A stretch of DNA of 64,000 nucleotides from Cytophagaceae bacterium (GCA_027491315.1 JAIXWL010000004.1:62001-126000); one strand, 5' to 3'; positions 8,480 to 17,828 are shown, counted from the stretch's first letter. The notes: a model not told the origin generated them from the letters alone. Translations and numbers: made by a program.

Positions 8480-9842
8480 GCCAAAGGTAGGTTCCTGCCA
8501 CCAACCCAAATAAACTAGCTGCCAATCCTGGCCAAATCGAGGGGATTTCAGAAGGTGAAATAAACTGAAAATAGGCCCAAACGCCTAATCCCAATGTCAT
8601 ACTAAGGTGGCTACCAAGGGAGCTAGCCTTTTTCCACCATAATCCGGCATTTAGTGGGATGAAAAGTGACACCAACCCAAAGGCGGAGGATTCACCCACC
8701 AATTCAAAAATATTTTGTCTCTTGACAGCCATGTAAATACATGACAGGGTGACTATCACCACCGACAAACGAATGACGCTCAAAACCTTTTTATCCGATG
8801 GATTTTTTAGTAAAGGTTTGATTAAGTTTTCTCCCAAAACCGATGCAGGAGCCAAAATAGCACCACTGGTAGTACTCAACAAGGCTGAAAGCAAGGCGCC
8901 TAAAAATAGTATTTGAATTCCAGTAGGGGTAAATTTCATGACCAAATGAGGGATTAATAACATATCGTCAGCGAGTAAACTTGGGTATAAATTCACTCCT
9001 AAAAATGCTATAAGTAAGGGTAACATGGCTACACTTAAGTACATCATGCCAGCAGAAAAACTAGCTATACCCGCAATGTGAGATGATTTAGCTGACATGA
9101 CCCGTTGAAATATGTCTTGCTGAGGAATAGACCCTAATCCTATGGTAATCCAGGCGGCCAAATAGGTTAGCCAAGAGTTTAAATCATGTTTTTGAGGAGT
9201 GAATTTAAAAAAGTTGGATTCTTGCTTAGCTACTATTGCTCCCAAATTGGGTGTTTCCTGGTAAAGCAAAAAGGCTAAAAATGCTAATCCTACTATGAGA
9301 ATGATGTTATGAAAAAAGTCGGTGATCGAAATTGACCACATACCACCTAATAGGGTATAGGTCATCACGAGCAATGCCCCGAAAACAATACCCCATTCGG
9401 TACTGATTGGCAAAAGTAGGTGTAAGGTTAAACCTAGGGCAACCAGCTGTGCTGAAATCCACCCAAAATAGGAGGGTACCATCACGATTGCAGATAACTT
9501 TTCGGAGAAATTACCAAACCTTTGTCGGAAGTAATCACTAAACGTTAGAACTTTTAAAGCATATAATTTACGGGCATAGATAGTTCCCACTATCATCAAA
9601 CCCAAAGCCGCACCAAAGGGCTCCTCTATGATGGATAAAACACCACCATGGACAAATTCCCTGGGAGCACCCAAAATGGTCTCAGATCCAAACCAGGTAG
9701 CAAAGGTGACCATGGTAGCTAAGGCAAAGGGCAGGTTTCTACCTGCCAAAACAAAATCTTGTGTGGTATGCACTTTTTTACTCGCCCACCAGCCAACGGC
9801 TAGGTTCAATGCCAAATAAAAAAGTACAAATGCGATTAACAT
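8454..9842 (-). CDS. Sodium:solute symporter (SSS family)
   Basis: A 462-residue inner-membrane transporter with about 13 hydrophobic segments spread over its length and short basic loops. The N-terminal part (AGRNLPFALATMVTFATWFG near residues 32-51, then SETILGAPREFVHGG) is the conserved SSS signature of TM1-TM2 of the LeuT fold, which couples sodium influx to solute uptake. The substrate is not evident; proline/pantothenate-like and sugar-like relatives both occur. It is monocistronic, and its 3' end overlaps the NUDIX gene by 26 nt in the convergent direction. Confidence 0.9.
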   Translation of the reverse strand: MLIAFVLFYLALNLAVGWWASKKVHTTQDFVLAGRNLPFALATMVTFATWFGSETILGAPREFVHGGVLSIIEEPFGAALGLMIVGTIYARKLYALKVLTFSDYFRQRFGNFSEKLSAIVMVPSYFGWISAQLVALGLTLHLLLPISTEWGIVFGALLVMTYTLLGGMWSISITDFFHNIILIVGLAFLAFLLYQETPNLGAIVAKQESNFFKFTPQKHDLNSWLTYLAAWITIGLGSIPQQDIFQRVMSAKSSHIAGIASFSAGMMYLSVAMLPLLIAFLGVNLYPSLLADDMLLIPHLVMKFTPTGIQILFLGALLSALLSTTSGAILAPASVLGENLIKPLLKNPSDKKVLSVIRLSVVIVTLSCIYMAVKRQNIFELVGESSAFGLVSLFIPLNAGLWWKKASSLGSHLSMTLGLGVWAYFQFISPSEIPSIWPGLAASLFGLVAGTYLWPNPPKVVG

Positions 9843-9916
9843 GTTGAAGAGAATGAGCCTAAAAATACGTAATTTTCTTTACCCATTTCTAACCCCATTA
9901 GCCTTTACCCTCTTGT

Positions 9917-11191
9917 ATGTTGATTAAATTCCCTTACTATTTGATGTTTTTACTGGCAAGCTTATTCTTTAGTGCTTGTCAAACCGCTAAGATGAAACAA
10001 GCATTTGTGAAATCTGGCTTAGCTAAATTTCATACAGGAATCCTAATTCAGGAATCATCGGGTAAGGTAGTTTTTTCTCAACGAGCTGAACAATATTTTA
10101 TGCCAGCCTCTAATGTCAAATTGTTGACCTTATTGATGGCCAAAACTATTTTGCCTGACTCTGTTCCGGCTTTTCGTTTTCAAGAAAAAGGAGACAGCTT
10201 ATATTTTTGGGGCACTGGAGACCCCTCAACGCTTCATGCTAGATTAAAGGGGACAGCTTTATTTAATTTTTTACAACATTCAAACAAAAATTTAGTCTAT
10301 GCTGATGATCCTTTATTCGTATTGCCGCAAGGGGCAGGCTGGGCTTGGGATGATTATCAAGATTATTATGCTGCAGAAATTTCTAGTTTACCACTTTATG
10401 AAAACTTAGCTCATTTCACGAATTTGGGAAATACCTGGAAGGCCCATCCTTCGTTTTTTCAGTCTAGCATTAGCCTAACTACAGAAAAGAACGCCTCAAG
10501 GGATAGAAATACCAATCAATTTCGATTACCTATCCCCACTGCCCAATCTTCCCCAAAACAAGTGACTATACCTTATTTGACTTCACCTGTTTTAACTGCC
10601 CGGTTGTTATCCGACACCTTACATAAACCTATTACATATCGCATAGCGAAACCAGATGTAGCAAACTCAAAAATTCATTATGCAGGAAAGTTGGATAGCT
10701 TATTGCTACCCTTGTTGCATTATAGTGATAACATGATTGGAGAGCAATTGATTTACCTGATGGGGGCTCAAAGAGGATGGAATGGCCCTACGACTAACAT
10801 CCTAGGTAAATTAGTTCAAGAGCCTGGATTTGAGTTTTTGAAGGAAGTGAAATGGGTGGATGGTTCGGGACTATCGCGCTATAATTTATTTCGTCCTAAA
10901 GATATGATGCTAGTTTTGGAGCATTTGAAAAATAAATTGCCAGCGGCCCAATGGCAAATCCTTTTACCTGAATTAGGAAAATCAGGCACCTTAAAATCCA
11001 TGAAATTGGATAATCCTCAATCCCATGCTTGGGCCAAGTCAGGCTCTTTTGGAAATACCTACAACCTGTCTGGCTACTATCAAAATGCCAAAGGAAAGCT
11101 GTATTTGTTTACCATCATGACTAATTTGGCCAATCAGTCGGTGACAGTCAATAAAAAACAAATTTTAGAATTTTTGAATGTGCTCCGCTAA
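9917..11191 (+). CDS. D-alanyl-D-alanine carboxypeptidase/endopeptidase, PBP4-like (peptidase S13), probable lipoprotein
   Basis: All three penicillin-binding motifs are present: Ser65-xx-Lys68 (SNVK) with the nucleophilic serine, Ser270-Asp-Asn272, and Lys374-Ser-Gly376. The order and spacing fit family S13, which trims or cuts peptidoglycan peptides in the periplasm. The N-terminus ends in a lipobox-like FSAC (Cys21), so the protein may be lipid-anchored rather than soluble. At 424 residues it is slightly shorter than Escherichia coli DacB. It converges on the APC permease gene, sharing a 4-nt CTAA in which both stop codons lie. Confidence 0.92.
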   Translation: MLIKFPYYLMFLLASLFFSACQTAKMKQAFVKSGLAKFHTGILIQESSGKVVFSQRAEQYFMPASNVKLLTLLMAKTILPDSVPAFRFQEKGDSLYFWGTGDPSTLHARLKGTALFNFLQHSNKNLVYADDPLFVLPQGAGWAWDDYQDYYAAEISSLPLYENLAHFTNLGNTWKAHPSFFQSSISLTTEKNASRDRNTNQFRLPIPTAQSSPKQVTIPYLTSPVLTARLLSDTLHKPITYRIAKPDVANSKIHYAGKLDSLLLPLLHYSDNMIGEQLIYLMGAQRGWNGPTTNILGKLVQEPGFEFLKEVKWVDGSGLSRYNLFRPKDMMLVLEHLKNKLPAAQWQILLPELGKSGTLKSMKLDNPQSHAWAKSGSFGNTYNLSGYYQNAKGKLYLFTIMTNLANQSVTVNKKQILEFLNVLR

Positions 11192-12516
11192 GGGCTTTTT
11201 TCCTGGAATAAATTTCGATAAATCAGGTAGGTGGCCAGAATAAACAGAGCCACATATATTCCACTACTTGGATTTTGAGCAAGCGTCCCAAGTAAAAATA
11301 AAGCTGAAATAATTAATAATATTCCCGGCACTAGGGGATATGCCCATGCACGGTAGGGACGATGCAATTGTGGTTCCTTTTTTCTTAATTGAATCAGTGA
11401 TGAAAAGCCTGACAAATAACTGGCTACAAAGAAAAATGTGGCGATGTCAGAAAGTCTTTCATTTAAATTTTTTCCAGCCAATAAAAGTAAACAGGACATG
11501 GCTACGGTTAAATGAGTAGCAAAACTGGGACTACCGACTGCGTTTACTTCACTTGCCTTTTTCCAGAAAAGTCCGTCCCGACTCATGGAAAAAAGTACAC
11601 GAGGGGCAAACATCACCTGGGTATTCAGAATTCCAAATATACTTAAAGCCAAAAATGCGGTTATCCATTGACCTGTATGAGCCCCAAAAAGCAGGGTGAT
11701 GGCATCTGCCGCGGCCAATTTGGAATGTCGAACATCTTCTAGTGGAAGTACATAAAAGATGGCTACGTTGATGAGCAAATAGATACTTGCAACAGAAATG
11801 ACGCCGATATACATGGATTTGGGCATGCTTTTCACGGGGTCGGCATTTTCTTCAGTGAAATATGCGGCGGTGTGCCAACCATCAAAAGCATAAAAAATGG
11901 AAAGTAAGGCCGTCATGATACCCGACCAAATAGGTAAACTAGGTTTAGCTGCTGCCTGATCCTGATGCCACATGCCTCCAGAACCATGAATAAAACAAAG
12001 AAGTATGAAGCCCACCAGTGCAACCGCTTTGATGCCAGATAACCATTCTTGGGATTTTCCAGCCATAACTACGCCTAATTGATGGAAAAACCAAAGTAAC
12101 AGCAAAGTGCCTACGGCCACAAAATTTTCTTGATGTTGAAAAAATGGAAATAATATGCCGACATATTCACTGAAGGTATATGATCCAAAGGCAAGGGCAG
12201 TGACAGTCCCAAGCCAAGAGCTAATTCCCACTAGAAAACCAATGTATCGGCCAAAGGCTCTTTCAGCATAGCCATACCAAGCACCTGCTTTAGGAATAGA
12301 TAAACTTAACTCCAAGACGGTACTGATTCCTAATAAGGCATAGAGAGCTACTAAGAGCCATAAGCCAATGATTAAATATGGATGGGCCAATTGGTCAGCA
12401 ATAGGGCCTGGTTTACGGAGTATCCCTGTGCCAACGGTGCCACCTAAAGTTACCGCCACACCAAAGCCCGTACCTAAAACCTTCCAAAGTTGATTTGTTG
12501 CCTTTTTTTTCGACAT
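11188..12516 (-). CDS. APC-superfamily amino-acid permease
   Basis: A 442-residue membrane protein with about 12 predicted transmembrane segments. The first contains GTVGTGILRKPGPIA (residues 26-40), the conserved unwound TM1 substrate-binding segment of APC transporters. The later FAFDGWH-like stretch (AFDGWHTAAYFTEE, TM6) is also typical. It probably moves amino acids across the inner membrane; the substrate is unknown. A good promoter lies directly upstream (12524-12552, minus strand). Its stop overlaps that of the PBP4-like gene by 4 nt. Confidence 0.9.
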   Translation of the reverse strand: MSKKKATNQLWKVLGTGFGVAVTLGGTVGTGILRKPGPIADQLAHPYLIIGLWLLVALYALLGISTVLELSLSIPKAGAWYGYAERAFGRYIGFLVGISSWLGTVTALAFGSYTFSEYVGILFPFFQHQENFVAVGTLLLLWFFHQLGVVMAGKSQEWLSGIKAVALVGFILLCFIHGSGGMWHQDQAAAKPSLPIWSGIMTALLSIFYAFDGWHTAAYFTEENADPVKSMPKSMYIGVISVASIYLLINVAIFYVLPLEDVRHSKLAAADAITLLFGAHTGQWITAFLALSIFGILNTQVMFAPRVLFSMSRDGLFWKKASEVNAVGSPSFATHLTVAMSCLLLLAGKNLNERLSDIATFFFVASYLSGFSSLIQLRKKEPQLHRPYRAWAYPLVPGILLIISALFLLGTLAQNPSSGIYVALFILATYLIYRNLFQEKSP

Positions 12517-12523
12517 AATTGAA

Positions 12524-12552
12524 CAAAAATAAATAAATTTAGGTTATTGCAA
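12524..12552 (-). promoter_or_regulatory. Bacteroidota-type promoter for the APC permease gene
   Basis: On the minus strand: TTG (12550-12552), 18 nt spacer, TATTTTTG (12524-12531). This fits the -33/-7 consensus, with the -7 box 8 nt before the start codon, so the leader must be extremely short. Confidence 0.55.
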
Positions 12553-12569
12553 GGCTTACCTTACATTGA

Positions 12570-13835
12570 ATGAAAAAGCTGCTTTTTATAAAGCTGTGTG
12601 TTCTATTACTCATATCCACTGCTCTTTTCGCTCAAAAGCCCAAAGTAGTGAAGGAAGAATATATTAGCTTCCATTGGAAAAAATCAAAAAAAACCGTTTA
12701 TATACCCTTTGACCTATATTCTAATTTGGTCATTGTACCCCTTGTCATCAATGGTTCTGATACCTTAAAGTTTATTTTAGATACAGGAGTAGGGACTACT
12801 ATTTTATCTGATCCGGAGGTCGCCAAAAAATTGGCTTTAAAATCTGTTCGTAAAATTCGAGTGAATGGGGTAGGTATGGGTGAGTCTATTTCTGCCAATA
12901 TCGTTATAGATGTGAAGATAGGATTGGGAGAGGCGCAAGCGAACCGACAAAGCATCATATTTTTAGATTCGGATGTTTTGGATTTGTCCAGTTTTGTTGG
13001 AACCAAAATTCACGGAATAATAGGGGCCGATGTATTTAATAATTTGGTAGTAACCATCGATTATTTAAATAGGAAGGTAGAGCTACGTCATGTGGGTAAT
13101 TATACATACCGGCCAGGAAAAGGCTTGAAATTTCCCATCACCATTTTAGATAATAAACCCTATATCCAAGGGGTTAATTTGACGAATAATCGAAATACCA
13201 CATCTGATTTATTGTTAATAGACTCCGGTGCAGGACATGCTTTTTCCATAGAAGGTCAAACAGGAGATACAACGAAATTTCATTTGTCAAAACATCAATT
13301 TCAACTAGGGAAGGGATTGAATGGTATCATTTTGGGCCATTTGGGAAGAATCAATCAAGTGGGTTTAGGTCCTTGGAAATGGAAGGATGTGGTTAGTTCT
13401 TTTCCAGATTCCCTATCTTATCAAGTCAAACAAATGCAGGGAAAATCTACGGTATCGGGAAGTATCGGAGGGGAATTTTTGCGAAGGTTTAAATTGACTT
13501 TTCATTATTTAAATAATTATGTGGTTTTCAAACCGATTGCTTCTCGGTTGAACCGTCCATTTGAGGAAGGACTATCAGGCCTAACCATAGTAGCCATATC
13601 TCCAGAATTTAAACGCTTTAAAGTAGAATCTGTCCAAGAAGGGTCACCAGCGGATGATGTAGATTTTAGGGCAGGAGATGAAATTTGGATGGTGAATAAT
13701 CGCCGAGCTACTGAGTATAGGTTAGATGAATTAAATCGAATTCTTCAAACCAAGGTCGGAGATAAGGTGATGTTTTTAATCAAGCGAGGAACCGAGGTTC
13801 AATTGAAGGAAATTACCCTCAAAAGATTATTTTAG
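12570..13835 (+). CDS. Retropepsin-like aspartyl protease with C-terminal PDZ domain
   Basis: A 421-residue exported protein with a signal peptide ending FAQ (residues 20-22). It contains two aspartic-protease active-site triads, Asp71-Thr-Gly (ILDTGVGTT) and Asp218-Ser-Gly (LIDSGAGHAF), so a complete pepsin-like site can form in one chain. The last ~95 residues are a PDZ domain (EGSPADDVDFRAGDEI), which would bind the C-termini of substrates or partners. This architecture is common in Bacteroidota, where the cellular role is unknown. It converges on the EEP phosphatase gene with a 4-nt TTAG overlap of the two stop codons. Confidence 0.88.
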   Translation: MKKLLFIKLCVLLLISTALFAQKPKVVKEEYISFHWKKSKKTVYIPFDLYSNLVIVPLVINGSDTLKFILDTGVGTTILSDPEVAKKLALKSVRKIRVNGVGMGESISANIVIDVKIGLGEAQANRQSIIFLDSDVLDLSSFVGTKIHGIIGADVFNNLVVTIDYLNRKVELRHVGNYTYRPGKGLKFPITILDNKPYIQGVNLTNNRNTTSDLLLIDSGAGHAFSIEGQTGDTTKFHLSKHQFQLGKGLNGIILGHLGRINQVGLGPWKWKDVVSSFPDSLSYQVKQMQGKSTVSGSIGGEFLRRFKLTFHYLNNYVVFKPIASRLNRPFEEGLSGLTIVAISPEFKRFKVESVQEGSPADDVDFRAGDEIWMVNNRRATEYRLDELNRILQTKVGDKVMFLIKRGTEVQLKEITLKRLF

Positions 13836-14950
13836 TTTTTCTTAATGACGTAGCTAGCTACGATAGGAAAGTGGTCTGAATAGGTGATTTTTCTTAAAGT
13901 GGTAAATTGCAGAATCTCAAATTCCTTAGAGAAAAATTGGTTATCAATACGGACCATGTAAGGGCTCCGATTCAGTGTAAAACCAAATCCCCTTCCAGCA
14001 CTTTCAAAAGCATTATCCATTCTTTCCCTGAGAGTACCATATGCCCAGCCATAAGGAGTTTCGTTTAAGTCGCCAGTAACTAAAACGGGATAAGGGCTTT
14101 GCTGGATGATGCGATTGATTTGGCTAATTTCCTCTTTATGACGGATGAATCCTTTTTTTAGTGAAGCGATGATACCCCTTCCTTCTTTTTTAGCATCTTC
14201 ATAATCTTGGTCTCGGATTTTCCCCGTGACTTTTCCAACGCGAATTCCCATGGACCATAATTGTAAATTAATGACGCGAATGGTGTCTTTCCCCTTAACT
14301 AAATCTACAAAAAGAAAACCATTGGCCGAGTTTTTAAACTGTTGGCCCTCTTGGTGAATGATGGGGTACTTAGAGAATATGGCTAAACCCATTTTTTCGT
14401 TGGCATCAAAAATTTCTTTCTTTAAAGCTTGTATGGCATAATGAGGGTATTGTTGCTTCATCATACTGATACTTTTATAAGCTGGACGGTCGGCATTGGA
14501 ATAGAATTCCTGAAAACACTTGATGTCAGCTTCGTAGTCCAGCATGAATTTTTTTAATTTTTCTACATTTTCTTCATTAGCCTCATAGGCATTGGAATAC
14601 ATCCCGTAGACATTATAATTTAAAACCTTGATTGGCTTTTCTAAACTTTCCTTAGGGTTATTGATGGCAATACTCCTTTGAATGAAACTATAGCCTAATA
14701 CCAAAACAGTTAAAGGTAATAGCGCTCTTTTGGCACGTTGAAATATCCAATATATAAGCGATACAAAACAAAGAATTTGGGCCACGGGCATGCTCATCAT
14801 GATGAATCCAGCAAGCCAATGATCAACAATTAATGAATAACTAAGTAAATAGGTTAATAAGGTGTATAAACACAAGGGTAAAGTGCCTAACCAGATGATG
14901 GAGGATATTATTTTCTTAGGAAGAGATTCGGTGGTTTTACGCTTACCCAT
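13832..14950 (-). CDS. Membrane-anchored endonuclease/exonuclease/phosphatase (EEP) family protein
   Basis: Two or three hydrophobic segments occupy residues ~13-95, followed by an EEP catalytic domain. Catalytic landmarks: CFQEFYSN (metal-binding Glu), VTGDLNETP (Asp-Leu-Asn), and YSDHFPIVASY (the C-terminal Ser-Asp-His). The domain could act on DNA, phospholipids or other phosphodiesters; the membrane anchor with an outward-facing catalytic part suggests envelope or extracellular substrates, but this is inference. I chose the ATG at 14950 (MGKRK); the frame continues upstream only to a TTG at 14965. Confidence 0.85.
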   Translation of the reverse strand: MGKRKTTESLPKKIISSIIWLGTLPLCLYTLLTYLLSYSLIVDHWLAGFIMMSMPVAQILCFVSLIYWIFQRAKRALLPLTVLVLGYSFIQRSIAINNPKESLEKPIKVLNYNVYGMYSNAYEANEENVEKLKKFMLDYEADIKCFQEFYSNADRPAYKSISMMKQQYPHYAIQALKKEIFDANEKMGLAIFSKYPIIHQEGQQFKNSANGFLFVDLVKGKDTIRVINLQLWSMGIRVGKVTGKIRDQDYEDAKKEGRGIIASLKKGFIRHKEEISQINRIIQQSPYPVLVTGDLNETPYGWAYGTLRERMDNAFESAGRGFGFTLNRSPYMVRIDNQFFSKEFEILQFTTLRKITYSDHFPIVASYVIKKN

Positions 14951-15010
14951 ACTCAAAGATAGCAATTGAATAATAATGGGAGAGATATTTTATAAATTTT
15001 AGAAAGGGGA

Positions 15011-15041
15011 TTGCAATTTTATAAAATTATGAGTACTTTTG
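15011..15041 (+). promoter_or_regulatory. Strong Bacteroidota-type promoter for rpmB
   Basis: TTG (15011-15013), 20-nt spacer, TACTTTTG (15034-15041): a full match to TTG-N20-TAnnTTTG, as expected for a highly expressed ribosomal protein gene. The leader is about 50 nt. Confidence 0.68.
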
Positions 15042-15100
15042 CCATCCGATTTGATAACAAATATAATTCAAGAGCGAGTCTCAAATAAAAAGCAAATATT

Positions 15101-15340
15101 ATGGCAAAGGTTTGTCAACTAACTGGAAAGAGAACAAGAGTAGGAAACAATGTTTCTCACGCTAACAATAAGACCAAGCGTAAGTTTTTCCCAAATTTAC
15201 AGACAAAGAAATTCTTTTTAGAATCTGAAGGTGTTTGGGTACGTATGAAAGTAAGCGCTAAGGCAATTCGTACCATCAATAAGAATGGTTTCGAAAAGAC
15301 TTTAATTGCTTCTGCACGTAAAGGAACTTTAACTGTATAG
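15101..15340 (+). CDS. rpmB: Large ribosomal subunit protein bL28
   Basis: A 79-residue basic protein beginning MAKVCQLTGKR, the standard bL28 start, and ending in the family's lysine/arginine-rich fold. Only one cysteine (Cys5) is present, so this is not a zinc-binding CxxC form. It has its own consensus promoter and terminator. In many Bacteroidota rpmB is followed by rpmG and a DUF4295 gene; here neither follows, so the unit is a single gene. Confidence 0.97.
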   Translation: MAKVCQLTGKRTRVGNNVSHANNKTKRKFFPNLQTKKFFLESEGVWVRMKVSAKAIRTINKNGFEKTLIASARKGTLTV

Positions 15341-15364
15341 ATTGTAAAATTTTTACGAAATTAG

Positions 15365-15396
15365 AGCCTCTTTGAAAATCAAAGAGGCTTTTTTTG
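15365..15396 (+). terminator. Rho-independent terminator after rpmB
   Basis: Perfect 10-bp stem (15365-15374 with 15380-15389), AAAAT loop, then a run of seven T. The TTG at 15394 lies inside this T-rich tail, which argues against it as the start of the next gene. Confidence 0.88.
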
Positions 15397-15402
15397 TTTC
15401 CT

Positions 15403-16506
15403 ATGCTTACATCAGAGGACTTCATTCGTTATCAAAAACAGCTTAAAATGGCTGATTGGGGAGAAGCACAGCAGCTCGCTTTAGCCAAGGCTAAGGTATT
15501 GGTGGTGGGTGCTGGTGGCTTAGCCAGTGGGGCTTTACCCTATTTGGCAGCGGCTGGCATAGGACAAATAACCATCATTGATGGCGATACTGTTGATTTG
15601 TCCAATCTAGGTCGACAGGTCATTTATCAGCAGGCCGACATCGGGGAGTTCAAAGCAATTCGAGCGGAGGCCTATGTGAAAGGGCTAAATCCGAGCATTC
15701 AAGTTCAGGCTATTGCCCAGCAATTACACGAAGATAATGCCGAGTTACTTATCCAATCCGTGGATTTGGTGATTGATTGTACCGATAATTTTAAGACTAG
15801 ATATTTAATCAATGATTACTGTGTGGCCTTAGGAAAACCCTTTATTTACGCTGCCATTCATACCTGGGAGGGACATTTAAGTGTTTGTAATATGCGCTTG
15901 TCATCGGGAAAAATGAGTCCCACCTACCGTTGTTTCTTTCCCCAGGAACCTGGGCCTAATGAAATTCCGACTTGTGATGAAGCGGGTGTTTTAGGTTTTT
16001 TACCGGGAATTTTGGGAATCATGCAAGCCAAGGAGGCCATTTTTTGTTTAGCGGGTATGGAATCTCCCGCCCAAGGGGCCTTGATGACTTGGGATGCACA
16101 AGAAATGCGCAGTCATTTTTTTGCCCTGGAAAGAGATCCATTGGCCGAAGAAAAGATTTTTCCAATCACCGAGGATAGTCGAACCGTCCGTGAATTAAGT
16201 CCTGAGGAGGCATTTTCCCTATGGCAATCAGGTCAGATTGATTATTTATTGGACGTACGTGAAGAAGATGAATGGGATTTTGCGCGAATAGAAGGAGCGA
16301 TTCATGTCCCCATGAATGAAATTCCAGGTAAATTGGCTGATTTACCTAAAGCATCAAAGGGATTGGTACTTTGCCATCATGGGATGCGATCAGCCAGCGT
16401 CATTGTGTACTTACAACAAGAGGCAGGTTTCAAGCAGCTCTATAATTTAGCAGGAGGAATTGATGCTTGGTCTAGAAGAATTGATCCTGATATTCCTCGA
16501 TATTAA
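15403..16506 (+). CDS. ThiF/MoeB-family adenylyltransferase fused to a rhodanese domain (MoeZ-like)
   Basis: E1-like enzyme that would adenylate the C-terminus of a ubiquitin-like sulfur carrier (ThiS or MoaD type) and, through its rhodanese domain, pass on sulfur for thiamine or molybdopterin synthesis. The nucleotide-binding VVGAGGLASG begins near residue 34, and the Asp/Asn/Arg block DLSNLGRQVIY follows. Cys191 (PTCDEAG) corresponds to the E1 cysteine. The rhodanese domain spans about residues 265-367 with active-site Cys324 (CHHGMRS). The usual zinc cysteines are largely missing: only YRC (Cys177) remains of the first CxxC and the second pair is absent. I use the ATG at 15403. No thi or moa genes are adjacent, so the pathway is open. 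Confidence 0.88.
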   Translation: MLTSEDFIRYQKQLKMADWGEAQQLALAKAKVLVVGAGGLASGALPYLAAAGIGQITIIDGDTVDLSNLGRQVIYQQADIGEFKAIRAEAYVKGLNPSIQVQAIAQQLHEDNAELLIQSVDLVIDCTDNFKTRYLINDYCVALGKPFIYAAIHTWEGHLSVCNMRLSSGKMSPTYRCFFPQEPGPNEIPTCDEAGVLGFLPGILGIMQAKEAIFCLAGMESPAQGALMTWDAQEMRSHFFALERDPLAEEKIFPITEDSRTVRELSPEEAFSLWQSGQIDYLLDVREEDEWDFARIEGAIHVPMNEIPGKLADLPKASKGLVLCHHGMRSASVIVYLQQEAGFKQLYNLAGGIDAWSRRIDPDIPRY

Positions 16507-17828
16507 GAAACGATAGTCCCGTATAAATCAAATTCCTCAGCACGGTCTATTTTAACCTGAACAAAATCCCCTAAACGAGCATATTGCTCAGCAGGAATCA
16601 AAACCTCATTGTCTACTTCTGGAGAATCAAATTCAGTACGTCCTACGAAATAGCCGCTTTCTTTACGGTCAATCATCACCTTGTAGGTATTGCCAACACG
16701 TGCTTGATTTAATTCCTCTGAAATACCTTGTTGCAATGCCATGATTTCATCCGAACGCTCTTGCTTTACTTCTTCTGGGACATCATCTTGAACAGAAAAT
16801 GCGTGTGTATTTTCTTCATGACTGTAATTGAAAATTCCCAAACGATCGAAACGCATGCGTTCTACGAAGGAATAGCTTTCTTCAAAATCAGCATCTGTTT
16901 CTCCCGGATAACCCGAAATTAACGTGGTTCTTAGGGCTATACCTGGAACCGTTTCTCGGATGGTCTCAATCAAAGCTTCTGTTTTTTCGCGGGTAATACC
17001 ACGGCGCATACGCTTTAAAACCGCGTCGGAACCACTTTGAAGTGGCATATCTAAATATTTACAAATGTTGTCCCTTTCAGCCATCGTTTGTAAAATTTCT
17101 ACAGGGAATCCAGCAGGGTAGGCATATTGTAAGCGTATCCATTCAATGCCATTGACATCGGAAAGCCGTTCCAATAATTCCTTTAGTTTTCGTCCACTTG
17201 GGCTACCTGCTTCTTTGAAATCTAAGCCATAAAAAGTTAGGTCTTGAGCAATCAAGATAAGCTCTTTGGTTCCCTTCTTAGCCAATGAATTAGCTTCTTT
17301 GACTAGTTCTTCCATAGGCCGTGAAATGTGGTTGCCACGCATCAAAGGAATGGCACAGAAGGAGCAAGGGCGGTCGCATCCTTCTGCAATTTTCAAATAA
17401 GCATAATGAGCTGGTGTGGTTAAAAGACGTTCGCCTACTAATTCATGCTTATAATCAGCTTTCAGCGCTTTCAATAAACGAGGTAATTCATTGGTTCCAA
17501 AGAAGGAATCCACCAATGGAATTTCTCTTTCTAAATCATCCTTGTAGCGATGAGAAAGACAACCTGTGACATATAATTTATCTATTTTACCTGCTTCTTT
17601 AGCATCTGCATAGCGTAAAATAGTGTCAATGGATTCTTGTTTGGCATTATCAATGAAGCCGCAGGTATTGATGACAACGATATTGGCTTTATCTTTTTTG
17701 GCTTCATGGGTCACTTCCAAACCATTTCCTTTTAGTTGGGTAAATAGCACTTCCGAGTCGACCAGGTTTTTGGAACAACCTAGGGTAATGATATTGATGG
17801 AAGGTTTGGCGACAACTTTAGTTTTCAT
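16503..17828 (-). CDS. rimO: Ribosomal protein uS12 methylthiotransferase RimO
   Basis: Radical-SAM enzyme that adds a methylthio group to the conserved aspartate of ribosomal protein uS12. The 441-residue protein has the three parts of the family: an N-terminal UPF0004 domain whose Cys18, Cys56 and Cys90 hold an auxiliary 4Fe-4S cluster, the radical-SAM core with Cys151, Cys155 and Cys158 (CxxxCxxC), and a C-terminal TRAM domain. The N-terminal TLGCSKNLVDSE signature separates RimO from MiaB. Its stop shares the palindrome TTAA with the convergent ThiF-rhodanese gene. Confidence 0.96.
   Translation of the reverse strand: MKTKVVAKPSINIITLGCSKNLVDSEVLFTQLKGNGLEVTHEAKKDKANIVVINTCGFIDNAKQESIDTILRYADAKEAGKIDKLYVTGCLSHRYKDDLEREIPLVDSFFGTNELPRLLKALKADYKHELVGERLLTTPAHYAYLKIAEGCDRPCSFCAIPLMRGNHISRPMEELVKEANSLAKKGTKELILIAQDLTFYGLDFKEAGSPSGRKLKELLERLSDVNGIEWIRLQYAYPAGFPVEILQTMAERDNICKYLDMPLQSGSDAVLKRMRRGITREKTEALIETIRETVPGIALRTTLISGYPGETDADFEESYSFVERMRFDRLGIFNYSHEENTHAFSVQDDVPEEVKQERSDEIMALQQGISEELNQARVGNTYKVMIDRKESGYFVGRTEFDSPEVDNEVLIPAEQYARLGDFVQVKIDRAEEFDLYGTIVS

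Noticed and set aside
14954-14961. A minus-strand TATCTTTG box as promoter of the EEP phosphatase gene
   Set aside because: It lies only 4 nt before the ATG at 14950, which would make the mRNA leaderless, and there is no -33 element; I could not decide, so it is not listed as a feature.
15394-15402. TTG at 15394 as start of the ThiF-rhodanese gene
   Set aside because: It falls in the T-rich tail of the rpmB terminator; the ATG at 15403 begins a better N-terminus.
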